A stretch of DNA of 64,000 bases from the NCBI GenBank assembly GCA_009829735.1, contig CM020620.1:19380020-19444019 (forward strand). The letters are read 5' to 3'. Below, in pieces: positions 1 through 9,879 of the stretch. The stretch comes from Pyropia yezoensis (lineage: Eukaryota > Rhodophyta > Bangiophyceae > Bangiales > Bangiaceae). A program made the position numbers and the translations under genes. Each line of letters starts with the position of its first letter. The first letter of the stretch is position 1. Below the pieces are notes generated by a model. The model had not been told where the DNA came from. It worked only from the letters and a program-made list of their open reading frames with translations, and ran no database searches.

Positions 1-2015
1 GGACGGGTGACGGCCGGCCGCTCCCGCGCTGCCAATGCTGGCGCCACACCAGCCGCCTCGTCTGGCGCTGTCGTCGCCGGCACGTCTTGGCGGGGTGCAA
101 ACCAAGGCGCCCGTAGCGCCACGTCGGCCGCGGGCCGCCGGCTCGGTGCTGCCGCGAGTAGTGACGATACCAGTGACCGCCCCGCCTCAGACACCCCCCG
201 CCACGAGGCTTCCACCAACGCATCAGAGGAGGGGCCCCGGGGCGGCCCGGCCGGTGCGTTGGCCGTCATGCACCCGCACACGCCAGCACTGCCTCTCGCC
301 GGCCCGCTGCCGCGGCGATCCGCGGTGGTTGAGCCGATTGCTGTCGACGCAAACGAGACGGACAGGACGGACCACGCCGACGGCGGCGGCGGCGCGGTGG
401 CGGTGCCACTCCTGCAGTGGCAACCGCAGCAGGTAGGCGTCGGTACGGGGTGGTGTGCCGGGTAACCCCCCGTCAGGAGGTAGTAGAGTGTGACGCCAGC
501 CGCATACACGTCACTGGGCGGGCCGTAGGTGGTACCCGGAGCGCCCAGTTCGGGGGGGATGAAGTGCGCCGCAGTCGGGTCCACGTCCCCTTCTGCGGCC
601 ATGGCTTGCAGCGCCGACGCTGTCGCGGCGGCGGCCGCCGCCAATTCCTCGGGGGTCGGCGCGGCAGCGGCGACGCAGCAGGGTGCCCCCCCCGCCAGCT
701 GTGGCCGTGATGCATATCTGGCGGAGGTGGAGCCACACCACAAGGAACCCCTCCAGCCGCCGCCCCCGACGCCCACCGACGGGCGGCTGTAGGAAAAGCC
801 CGACAGGTTCGAGACGCTCCCCAGCGGTGGGGCAGAGCCCGGAGAACCTCCATACACCCCCGCCGCGGCGGCGGCGCCCACCACCTCCACCCGCGGCGGG
901 GCGATGCCGCCCATGGCAAGCGGATGGGTGGCGCCGATACGGCCGCCGCCGGTGCCGCCCACCCTCCCAAGCCCCGCAGCACCGTCGACGACAAGGTCTC
1001 CCGCCAATCGCTGGTAATTGTACCACGCGGCGCGCCCCCACGACACGAGCCGCACCTGGCTGGTCGTCGGCACGACCCCCACCCGCGCCGCAGACAGCAG
1101 CGTCGCTGGCCGCACCCGCCGGTGGACCACCCCCTGCGCGTGGAGGGCGGCGAGGGTGGTTAGCATCGCACGCGCAAAGACGATGACGAGCGCCTCAGGA
1201 AGCCCCCCCTCGCCGCCACGGGCGGCCACCATCTCCGCCGCTGACCCGCCCGGCAGGAGCTCAGTGACCAGCTCCAGCGCCGCCGCCGAGTCAAACGCGT
1301 CAATGAGGCGGAGCGCGCCGGGAACGGCGGCGGCGGCGGTAAACTGCAGGACCCGGACGCTGTGGTAGCCCCGTGCAATGGCCGCCTCGGACGCGGCTGA
1401 CGCGACCTTGGTCACCCGCTTAACCGCCACCAGCCGCAGCGCGCGGCGGCGATCATAGCCCATGACCACCACCGCCGGTGAGAGGGCACCCGCCGACGGA
1501 GCCACCGCCGCCGACAGGCGGGTGGTGGTCAACTCGTAGTGAGACCGCAGCCGTCGGCGGATGGACGTGACTGCCCGTACCCACCGCACCATGTCCGCTT
1601 CGGACGCGAGCGTCAGGATGAGGCGCTTGGCCGACCCGCCGCCGCCCGCCCCCCCCCGGTTGCGGTCCTTGGCCCACCAGCCGCCGCCGCCGCCACCGCC
1701 GCCACCACCCCCTCCATCGCCGGCGCCGCCACGGCTGCTGCGGGCGCCGCCGCCCCCCCCCGCAGCGGGCGTACCGGTCGGCGGCGACGGCAGCGGTGGC
1801 GGGAGTGTGTAGCGGATCTCCACGTCAAAGGACTCGGCCACAAACTCCACATCGTCAATCGCATGTCCGGGGATGGTCAACGTCTTGCCGGGGCCCGCCT
1901 TGGTCACTTGCAGCGCAAAGTCCCGCACCGTCACATGGGCCTTGCACAGGGGCGTCAGCCGGCTGCCGCGGCGGAGCAGCACCCAGCCGTCCAGGCCGGT
2001 GGCCCGGCGGGACAT
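1..2015 (-). CDS. PH domain plus CAMK-like pseudokinase (C-terminus off the left edge)
   Basis: The frame is open from an ATG at 2015 to base 1 with no stop, about 671 codons. Residues 1-155 read as a pleckstrin-homology domain: it opens with GWVLLRRGS and ends with LILTLASEADMVRWVRAV, including the usual C-terminal Trp. A Gly-rich low-complexity insert sits at about 85-128. A kinase fold follows: VAVK lysine near 198, ELLPGG hinge near 251, HRR instead of HRD near 297, SWG instead of DFG near 324, a PPE form of APE near 487, DVYAAGVTLYYLLTG, and a final LL..AP..R....L..PWF block near the edge. The glycine loop is also degenerate and the activation segment carries a ~150-residue Gly/Ala/Ser-rich insert. 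Known for the family: loss of the HRD and DFG aspartates normally abolishes phosphotransfer, so a scaffold or lipid-recruited regulator is inferred. A diverged active kinase is the alternative. Confidence 0.75.
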   Translation of the reverse strand, partial: MSRRATGLDGWVLLRRGSRLTPLCKAHVTVRDFALQVTKAGPGKTLTIPGHAIDDVEFVAESFDVEIRYTLPPPLPSPPTGTPAAGGGGGARSSRGGAGDGGGGGGGGGGGGWWAKDRNRGGAGGGGSAKRLILTLASEADMVRWVRAVTSIRRRLRSHYELTTTRLSAAVAPSAGALSPAVVVMGYDRRRALRLVAVKRVTKVASAASEAAIARGYHSVRVLQFTAAAAVPGALRLIDAFDSAAALELVTELLPGGSAAEMVAARGGEGGLPEALVIVFARAMLTTLAALHAQGVVHRRVRPATLLSAARVGVVPTTSQVRLVSWGRAAWYNYQRLAGDLVVDGAAGLGRVGGTGGGRIGATHPLAMGGIAPPRVEVVGAAAAAGVYGGSPGSAPPLGSVSNLSGFSYSRPSVGVGGGGWRGSLWCGSTSARYASRPQLAGGAPCCVAAAAPTPEELAAAAAATASALQAMAAEGDVDPTAAHFIPPELGAPGTTYGPPSDVYAAGVTLYYLLTGGYPAHHPVPTPTCCGCHCRSGTATAPPPPSAWSVLSVSFASTAIGSTTADRRGSGPARGSAGVCGCMTANAPAGPPRGPSSDALVEASWRGVSEAGRSLVSSLLAAAPSRRPAADVALRAPWFAPRQDVPATTAPDEAAGVAPALAARERPAVTR

Positions 2016-4260
2016 GGGGATGGGCACGCAGGTGGGAGTGGGGGAGCGGAGAGGAAAAGGGGGGGAGTGGCGAGGGGGGGCTTCCGGAACAAGATGGGGC
2101 CCAGTGGCTGAGCAGGTAGGAGGGAAGGGGAGGGGAAGAGGGGCACGGGGGGGTTGGAAAATGCGCACCCTCGCGCAGCAGCGACCGCGACGGCGGCGGC
2201 GGCGGCAGCGGCCGAGGCCCCCGACGCGGCGGCCGGCCAGCGGCCCGCAGCGGCACCAGCCGACGGGCGCGGCCACCGGCGGCCGTGGAGGCGACGCCCC
2301 CGACGGGGGCCCTGCCAAGACCCCTTGGCACCAGCCCGGCTCCCAACGCACCGGGCGCGCCGGGCGCGGCTCCCACCCCGTGGACGACAGCGACCGGGCG
2401 CGGGGACGCCACGGCGGCGGCGGGGTCGCGGTGGAGCCGGCGGGGCCGAGGCACCGCCAGGGCGTGGCCGGGCGTGGCCGGAGCGTGGCCGGAGCGTGGT
2501 CGGCGGGCCACGTGACGGCGCAGGTCGCGGGGCGGGGGGGTGGGGGGAGGGGGGCGAGGAGGGCAGCAAGACGCTCGGCACCGGTGCCCGCCCCCCCCAC
2601 AGCTTCCTCCCCCAGACCCGCCCCCCCCGGCGCCGGTCCCCTCCCCCCCTCTCAAGCGTCTACGCGCGTGCGGCGCGGCCGACACCCCCCCCCGCCCACG
2701 CGCGGCCGACACGGTCCCACGTGGCGTGCGCGGGCGTGCCGGCGCTCACCCCCACGGCGGCGGATGGGCAAGACGGGCGTGCCTCCCAAAATAAGAGGGC
2801 GGCGGCCAGGCCGAGTAACAACCACGATGGACGCGCGGGAGGGTGGGGGTGGCGGCGGCGGCAGCGGCAACGGCGGCGCCTCCGCGCCGGCGTGGCGCGC
2901 GTCGGCGTGGTAGCGGCGCCGCAGCCGGCCGCGTTGACTAGCTCGCCGCACACCGCGCTGGTGTCGCAACGGCCGCGGGGGGGGAGGGGGGGGGGGGGGG
3001 GGGGGGGGGGAGGAGGGGATGGGGTGGCACGCTACAGTGTAGAGTGGCAAAGGGGAATGGTGGTCGTGCGCGGCGCCGCGCACCTCAGCCTCGTCCTTGA
3101 TGCCAGACAGCCGGGGGGTGCCCACGGGTCGCCCCCGCCGCCGCCGACACGGGAAAATGCCGACGCCGACGAGGCGCGCCGACGCGACGCGGATGACGGA
3201 GCGGGGGACGGGCCGAGACGGGGGCGGGGGGGGCAGCGGCGGGACCCGGTACGGCGCGCCTCGCGGCGAGGGTGGGGGGGGGGGGGTGGCAGCGACAGAG
3301 GGCACACGGCGGCGGGCTCCCCCCCCGTCCTGGCAGCCGACCAGCAGGCCTGCGGCGGCAGCGGCGGCAACGGCAGCGGCTACGGGAGGCCCACGAGCGC
3401 AGGGGCGCAGCTATGCCACGCGTGCGCGGAAGCGCGGCGGTCCCCCACCCAATCAACACACCCACCCACCCCTCCCCCCCCCCCCACTGGGCGACTGGAG
3501 GGGGGGCCGCGAGAGAAGTGCTCAGGGGACGGTGCGATGCGCGGCGCTTCTGCCACTGGGCCCCACCGCACCTCCCCCCGCGCACCCTCCCCGCGACTGC
3601 TGCCGACCGCCGCCGCCGCCGCCGCCGCCGCCGACGCCACCACCGCAAGCCAACACCGCAAGCCACCACGCGACCTCGCGGCCGCGGCACGCCCCGCGTG
3701 CAGCTGGCCCGCCGGCCCCTGCGCACGCGGGCCCGGGGGAGGTGGTGCCGGTCGGCCGGGGGGCTGTGACGTGCTCGCGTGGGTGCTGGTCGCCGCGGCA
3801 CCCGCGACGACGGGTGCGGGTGGAGACACCAGAGCCCGCCGGCCCAATCGAAGCGACTGTGGTTGTGGGTGGGTGGGGGGGGGGGAGCCTCGCTCTTGGT
3901 GGGATTGAGGGGTGGCTGCCAGTCTGTGCCAGGCTTTGAAGGCCTGACGCGTCTGTGGGTGGAACGCGGCGTGGCCGGCAGCGGCCGAGCCCATCCACCA
4001 CACGCCCAGCCGACACCACCGCGTCGTCACCGTCAGGAGGCCCACAGGAGCTGGCACGAGCATCCTGCTGTGTGCGACAGACCACACCGCGGCCGTCGAC
4101 GCCGCGTTGAACGCCGACGCACGAGAGAGGATGCCGTCTGCCAATCAAACTTGCGTCGCGGCCGCGAGGCGCCGGGAGCGTAGGGAGGGGAACTGAGGGA
4201 GCCCTCGCTCGGAGGGGTCCTGCGTGGTCCTGTGGACTCCAGAAACGGGCCGACCATGAA
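2016..4260. other. GC-rich stretch without a recognisable gene
   Basis: All six frames carry long open stretches because stops are rare at this base composition. None shows a domain, and their translations are Pro/Arg/Gly-rich. The stretch holds a 25-base G run (2986-3010). It probably includes the 5' flank of the PH-kinase gene that ends at 2015. Confidence 0.5.
2986..3010. repeat. poly-G tract, 25 bases
   Basis: Uninterrupted run of 25 G on the plus strand, bounded by A on both sides. Similar tracts occur at 21487-21507 (C), 47889-47911 (C) and 51947-51968 (G). Confidence 0.9.
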
Positions 4261-4512
4261 TCCGGTCCAAACAGTGTACCCAGAACTTTACCGAAAAGAG
4301 TATTAGGCGAAGACTCAAGCTCCCTGCGCGGGGCGGTACTTAGACCACGGCTAAGATTTCATCCCCGGATCATCAGTGTGCGTCGATTTGTAGGCTCTCG
4401 AGAATCTCGAGGGTCCAGCTGGAGGACCATTGCGCCCCGTGGCGACCTCCGAGCTCCACGTGGCAAAGTCTGCCACACCCTCAAGCACGTACAGTCTCAA
4501 GAGTTAGCGCGT

Positions 4513-5066
4513 CTCCACCAATGGAGCCAAAAGCCAACCCAGACGAGACACGTGACGCCACGTGGGCGACTCTGAATGGCTACTCCAACTGAGAATCCAA
4601 CCCAAAACGCGGCATACTTCAATAACGCCCCGCCAGGGGCTACTAGAGGCCGTAGTCTTCCGCATGGAATCTCTAAATCCTCAGCAGGCAAGCCTGAGAG
4701 GTTGGCGGCCGGCCCTCCTATGACGCGTGGCTGGCAGGTGGTCGTGAGCCAGAGGACCCACTGCCTCACGACCGTCAGCGAGCCACGCGTCACGCTTTTG
4801 ATTGGCGCAGGTTGGCTCGGCGTTTGGCCAAAAGCCGAAACACCGAGCCAAACAGGCTCGTTTGGCTCGGGGGTTGGCCCCGCTGCCGTTGAAATTCAAA
4901 AAGTCGAGCGCTCTCGAGGTGCATTAAGGTGGTGTCGAGGGCAATTAAGAATTGTGATATGACCTTAGTTTTGGAGCGTCACACGGCACGCCAGTCAGAG
5001 CCAAAGCTAAACCGCTGAAACTGCTGCCACGTAGTTGGCTTTTGGCTTTTGGCTCCATTGGTGGAG
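4513..5066. mobile_element. Foldback/MITE-like element with perfect 16-bp terminal inverted repeats
   Basis: The ends CTCCACCAATGGAGCC (4513-4528) and its exact reverse complement (5051-5066) bound 554 bp with no coding capacity. Inside the right end the unit AAAAGCC is present once more than on the left. A second, internal inverted repeat (4721-4748 against 4765-4792) would form a long hairpin. GGCTCGG/CCGAGCC palindromes fill 4800-4880. I could not see an unambiguous target-site duplication. The structure fits a non-autonomous DNA transposon; the superfamily cannot be named from the ends alone. Confidence 0.55.
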
Positions 5067-5359
5067 GTGCTCTTACCGGAGAACATATTGCCCTTCCACG
5101 CGAGGGCGGCGGCGGCTATCCTCCGACAGTCCCGCTGCCGCCGCACGAGTGACCTTGACCGTCGTGGAGGCAACGGTTGCGGCGACGGCCCCCGCGGTCA
5201 TCGCCGTTTTTCGGCTCGCGCAGCTAGAGGAGGGTGACGGCGGCGGCGGCGACGGCGGGGGCGGCTGCGTCGGCGGCCGCCTTCCGCGTCGAACTTCGGA
5301 GGGGGCGGGGGGAGGCGTGTCAGCTGCCGCCGGCCAGGCGTTCCGCTGCAGCTGCGAGC

Positions 5360-5848
5360 TCAAACACAGCGTCGCCTGTGGCAGACGTTCAATGCCCACC
5401 GGCATACCCGACCAATCGACGGGGCTGCACAAGCGGGGGGGGAGTAAAGAGAAGGGGCAGCGCATGATAGCAGTGGTAGAAGTGAATAAGCATGTACCCT
5501 CTTAAGTGCTCTATACCCCGCCAATGAAAACCTTGCCATCCACTGCGCGTCGTGGGTGTGTGGCCACATCCTGTTACGGGGTTGGACTGTGATGCGACGG
5601 AGGTGACTTGTGAACGCAATCAAGAAAACTGCATTACACACATTCTGAACTGTCTCCCAAAGTTTGTTGTTGAGATCCCGTGACGATAGAGTTCGGCATG
5701 AGTACATGTTTGGAAAGATCTGTCGGTTTACGGTGGTTCGATACTGTGGCGTGCCAGCAGCCGTCGTGGCCAGCTTGTCGAGTGCGAGCCAGCCGGGCTC
5801 GCTTGAGGACAGCCAAACAGTCAATCCGCAGTGGCTCCACCGCATCAT
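5360..5848 (-). CDS. Hypothetical ORF, 162 residues
   Basis: An ATG-started frame with mixed amino-acid composition in a stretch of lower GC than its surroundings, which makes it less likely to be a pure composition shadow. No domain, signal peptide or membrane segment is recognised. It lies between a foldback element and the Fanzor relic and could equally be part of an old mobile element. I do not assign a function. Confidence 0.2.
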   Translation of the reverse strand: MMRWSHCGLTVWLSSSEPGWLALDKLATTAAGTPQYRTTVNRQIFPNMYSCRTLSSRDLNNKLWETVQNVCNAVFLIAFTSHLRRITVQPRNRMWPHTHDAQWMARFSLAGYRALKRVHAYSLLPLLSCAAPSLYSPPACAAPSIGRVCRWALNVCHRRRCV

Positions 5849-6075
5849 GGTCCTCTCAAACGGCGCTGTGGCCTCTCAATCAATGGAAGCCCCCCTCCCC
5901 GAGAGGGGCTTATAGCGACGCCATCTAAGAGGGTCCTACACTATCGCTGATCAACCGTGCGACAATTGCCCCCGCCGTCGCCGGCAGGACTCGTCGCTGC
6001 GCGGGAAAAGGCAGTGGCCCCGTCCAGAGCCCTCACCGAGACGAGTTTGGTCGTCGCCCGGACAGGGTTGGTAGT

Positions 6076-6168
6076 ACCACCACCGCCTCCACCGCCTCCA
6101 CCTCCTCCACCGCAACCGCCACCGCCTCCACCGCCTCCACCGCCTCCACCGCCACCGACCGCTGGGCA
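6076..6168. repeat. Microsatellite, unit ACCGCCTCC
   Basis: Tandem, slightly degenerate copies of a 9-base unit (ACCGCCTCC, with ACCTCCTCC and ACCGCAACC variants). It lies just beyond the 3' end of the Fanzor relic. Confidence 0.85.
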
Positions 6169-6199
6169 GTAGCCGCCAGAGGCCGGCGAAGGTGACAGT

Positions 6200-8742
6200 T
6201 GCGGGAAAAGGGAGACGTAGACGGCCCCAACAACGAACTGACCGCCACCTGCGCGATGCTGAGCGTCGTGTTCTTTCCCGGTTGAGGTACAGCCGACCAC
6301 AGTCGGGGTTGACACACTTCTTCACGGACCAGCACGCCAGCACATCATAGCCGCCAGAGCGCTTGCCACTGACCAAAATCTCGGCCAGCCGCTCTCGCTC
6401 CTCGCCGGCATCGCTCTCCTCTGCCCGTCCTCGCTGCGTCACGTCCCGTGGGGAGAGCCCTCGCGACCGTGGCACCCGCGATGCCCCTTGGCCGCCTGTC
6501 GCCGGCGCACCACTAACTTGCGCTTGCTGCCGTCTGCGTCAACAAGCGCCTGCGCCGCGCACTGCGCCACGTTAATGACCTGCCGCCTGTCACCCGGCGA
6601 GAGGTCGGTGGGGTAGACGAGCACCAGCCGACAGCGACAGTCGGCACAGGTCTGCGACGAGCTCTACTCGTCTTTGGTGGCAAGGCAGCGCCACCGCGCC
6701 ACTCGGCGCCTCAAGGCCTCCACCCCACCCCTCGTCGCTGGTGCCCCCCACACCACCAAGACGGCCTTGCCGTCCACGATTCGGCGGCCATACCCGCCGC
6801 TCAGATCCCGCGCGACCTTGGCCGCGAACCGTCCGCGCTGCGCATGGCGGTGCACGCGGGCCTTGCGCAGCGGCCGCAACGGGTCTTTCCCATAGGCGCC
6901 AGCATGGTCGGCAGGGCTGCGAAAGGCAGCCCAGGTCAAGGCGGCTGCCGCCCAGTCCAGCAACGTCGGCTGCTTGAGGGACATACCCTCAAAGAGGTCC
7001 TCTGGGGTGGCCTTGGAGCCGGCTGGCCGGCTGGCCTCCCACACCGCCAGCCACAAAGCCTGCGCCCTTGCCACAATCTCGCCGCCCGACTGCTCGGCAT
7101 ACGCAGCACTGCTCACAGACAGTGTTGCCCCGCGAGGTGGGCAGATGGGGGGGCGTGCTGGCTGGTGTCGTCGCCATCCCCGCCGCCGTCGCCGACAGGC
7201 GCCCTTCCCGTGCGCCCCAGCAGTCTCGTTGGCCCCAGATGCCAGCATCGCCTCTGCACACAGCGTGTCAATGAGCCACGCAGACGCGCTCGTATGGGCG
7301 AGCTCCTCCTGCGCCTCCTTGAGGAGCTCGGCACGTGGTGCCCGCCTGGCCGTCGCCACGGGTCCCCGGCGCTTGCGCTGCGACCGCCGGTGCCGCCCGG
7401 ACCGGGATACCTTTCCCGCCGCTGCCGCGGTACAACAACCGGCAGGACAACCACTCGCAATCGCAGCGCCTTGACCCACCCCCCCTGCCAAGGATACACT
7501 ACCGTTGATGTTGACCGGCCCCACCGCACTTGCGACCGACTCGCCCCCGACAGCGGCGGCCGCCGCGTCGTCTTCCGCAGCCAAGGGTGGCAGCGTCCCG
7601 GTCTTCTTCTGGGTCCCGCGTGCGACAGACAGGGGCGGCAGGGCTGCCTGCCTTGCTTCGGCCGCCGTCTTAATCTCCTGGGCTTGAGACCGTGAGGCGC
7701 CAGCGGCGGCCAGCCGGCTCAGCGCGCGCGCAGCCCGCGCCAGCGAGTGGGCTGCGACCGTCCACGCCCGCTCCGACCAGTACGCAAACACGTGTGGCGA
7801 CGGGACGACCACAAGGTCGGGATCCAGGCCCAGCAAGTAGGCCGTGTAGATGTCATTGGCCCCCGAGTCCACGCCTACCACACACTTCTTGACCGTCCCG
7901 TCAAGGGGCAGCCCCATGACGGCCGCCTGGTGTTCCAGGCTCGTCACATCGCCGCCCGACGTGGTCCCGGTGCCGCCCGGCAGTCGTCTGGCCTGGTGCG
8001 CTTGCGCGGCCGTCACCTCGGCCGCGTCGGCCGGCCGCTCCAGCGTGAAGACAATAACCGTCCCGTTAATAACAACGTAGGGGCAAAAGCGGGACCGCCT
8101 TGTATGCACCCCGGCCATAGCGGCCAGCTTGGCGACACCGGCGCTCCCATTCGTGCCGCGATTCACCGCTACTAGGGTGTGCACCTCGCCAAGCCCCGGG
8201 TTTGAGACGAGTTCATCCCGTTCCATCGCCCGCCGCAGCAGCGTCGGGGTGACGTACGTGCAGCGGCACAGGTCAGGTGCGAGGCGCAGAAAGACCGCAT
8301 ACGACGTGCGCTTCCGCGACAAGAGCAGCCGCTGTACTTCAATTTGGAGGGGAATGAAAAGCAGCCAGGACGCCTGGCGGCGCGTCTCGGGAAGGGTGAT
8401 GACCAGCTCTGCGCCGAACTTCATGCACAGAACCCGCGGAAGTACAGCCCTGAGGTCTGCGGCGATCCGCTACTGTACGAGGGGTGGCGCCCCCGCCGGC
8501 CACGAGCCGTCCTTGACCCCGTCGGCACCCCCCATCATCGTGTCGGCGATAAACCGCGTGAGCTTGCCGCGGAGTGCGCGACGCTCACAGTCTTGCGCGC
8601 GGCCTGCAGGGGTGGACGCCTGTGCTTGCGCCTGCGCCGTCAAGGGTGTATGCGGTAACAGCCCGACCGCTTGCAGGTCGTCATCGACCATCACCTTCGT
8701 AAGGCACGTCACTGCCGTTTTTGCCGTTCGTGCAACGTGCAT
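6200..8742 (-). pseudogene. Fanzor (eukaryotic TnpB-like RuvC nuclease), disabled
   Basis: Read leftward from an ATG at 8742. The N-terminal part (TCLTKVMVDDDLQ) resembles the start of Fanzor proteins. RuvC-I is VVGVDSG, near 7870. After a disordered Ala/Arg-rich middle comes the block typical of Fanzors just before RuvC-II: KDPLRPLRKARVHRHAQRG, then VDGKAVLVVWG, then a pair of Arg-rich helices ending KDE. The next codons align with the family's DE-aromatic-x-T-S-x-x-C-x-x-C motif, but the aromatic position is a TAG stop (6664-6666), followed by SSSQTCADC. A second TAG lies at 8470-8472. Further on, VKKCVNPDCGRLYLNRE near 6320-6275 matches the second zinc-ribbon half and the NRDxNA motif of RuvC-III, with E for D and a frameshift right after it; another frameshift lies near 6440-6475. 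Known: Fanzors are RNA-guided DNA endonucleases carried by transposons. This copy must be dead. Family assignment is by motif order, not by a search. Confidence 0.72.
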
Positions 8743-8768
8743 CGAGATGGTCGTGGCCGCCGTCTTGA

Positions 8769-9131
8769 TGCAGCAATATGGATGACCGTATTGCGTCCCT
8801 AATTCAGAGGGACTACTTCTAATCCTTAACTGTCAAGTTGGGAGTTCGCATTGGTCACGGTATCTGCGAGTTACGTATGACCAGAGGAACTTGCATCTTG
8901 GGGTGGGGGGTAGTTAGTGGTGTCTCCGAGGGTTTATAACGAGGGGGCCGGCGGCGAATCCACCGCCGGCCATGGTAAAACAACAAACCCCTCCCATTTG
9001 GGCTCCCATCTTAGTCCCGTGGCCTGCGCGCCAAGGACACAAAACCTTGGCCTCCCGGTGACGTTGGTGCCGATCCCCCCTGGTGAGTATTCCCTGAGAG
9101 TGGACGTGCTACGGCTTCCTATTGTGCTACA
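8769..9131 (+). repeat. 5' LTR
   Basis: Begins TGCAGC and ends GCTACA, near-complementary LTR termini. Contains a TATA-like TTTATAAC near 8934-8941, just before a 9-bp-arm GC hairpin (GGCCGGCGG...CCGCCGGCC, about 8946-8971). It matches 19635-19998 over its whole length. Confidence 0.85.
8934..8941 (+). promoter_or_regulatory. Putative LTR TATA box
   Basis: The motif TTTATAAC occurs at the same place in both LTRs and precedes a strong GC-rich hairpin. It is a reasonable transcription start region for the element; no start site can be read from sequence alone. Confidence 0.35.
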
Positions 9132-9132
9132 T

Positions 9133-9150
9133 TGGTGGAGCAGCAGGGGA
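9133..9150 (+). promoter_or_regulatory. Putative primer-binding site (PBS)
   Basis: One base after the LTR's terminal CA comes TGGTGGAGCAGCAGGGGA. It begins with the TGG expected for pairing with a tRNA 3' CCA end. The donor tRNA is not identified. Its position supports rightward polarity of the element. Confidence 0.5.
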
Positions 9151-9369
9151 CGGGTTTCCGTCACCCTAGTGGTGACGCCGTCTTCGGCTCTGGCACACGG
9201 ATTGAGAGCCGGTCCGTCTCTTGTACTCGTGGTGTCGCGATCTGGTTAGCTGTGTTGAGTTGTTACGTTTGATTGTGATTGATTGTTACGTCCCCCTACC
9301 TACCCCCTCGCTCTCTTCTTTGTGGTGACCTTCACGTCGGTTGACTGATTGTGACTACGTCTACCCAAT

Positions 9370-9879
9370 GTGGCAAAAACCACCTGCACACACGACACCC
9401 AAGTTGGGCCGGTTTTCAAGGGCTGCCTCCCGTGTCGGGGGAACCGGAAGAAGTGCAAGTCGCATACACTCTGTCCCTGTTGTGGGGCAAACCCCCCACT
9501 GACAAACAAGAGGATGGTGTGTGGTCCAACAGTTTCTTGGTCGGGACGGGGACGCAGGGCCAAGCCCCGCTGTCCCTCCCCTTATCCCCCCAGGGTCCCC
9601 TCAGAATCTCGCCACTCAGAATCTCCAACCCCAGCACCTGCCCACCGGGCCACACGAATATTCAAGACGATAAATGCAGAAAACCCTCAAATCCAAGTTG
9701 GATTTACTACTAAGCTAACTATCCCAAACTTAGGGAATATGGACCCAAATGCAGGGGGAGGAACGGATCAGGCTAGTGGCCTGCCGCCCCTTGCATGGCA
9801 CGTGTTGCCCCCCTACCTGGGGGTCAATACTGCCGCACTCCCCTCTCCTCAGTTCCGACCGACCCGGTCGGCCCTGTGA
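9370..9879 (+). CDS. Cys-rich leader ORF of the LTR element, hypothetical
   Basis: A frame between the LTR and gag-like ORF 1 has Cys and His in a tight cluster near its start (residues 6-52: C, H, CLPC, KKCKSH, CPCCG, C), a spacing reminiscent of small zinc-binding modules. The frame lacks an ATG at its 5' end, so the true start is unclear. Two of the element's CAASTTG palindromes (9398-9408, 9689-9705) lie within it. It could be a leader without a protein product. Confidence 0.25.
   Translation: MAKTTCTHDTQVGPVFKGCLPCRGNRKKCKSHTLCPCCGANPPLTNKRMVCGPTVSWSGRGRRAKPRCPSPYPPRVPSESRHSESPTPAPAHRATRIFKTINAENPQIQVGFTTKLTIPNLGNMDPNAGGGTDQASGLPPLAWHVLPPYLGVNTAALPSPQFRPTRSAL

Noticed and set aside
2154..3908. 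584-residue plus-strand frame
   Set aside because: It is low-complexity, spans the G25 tract and has no recognisable segment.
4033..4144. Hydrophobic minus-strand exon starting near 4144
   Set aside because: No ATG, a stop immediately upstream in frame and no recognisable family.
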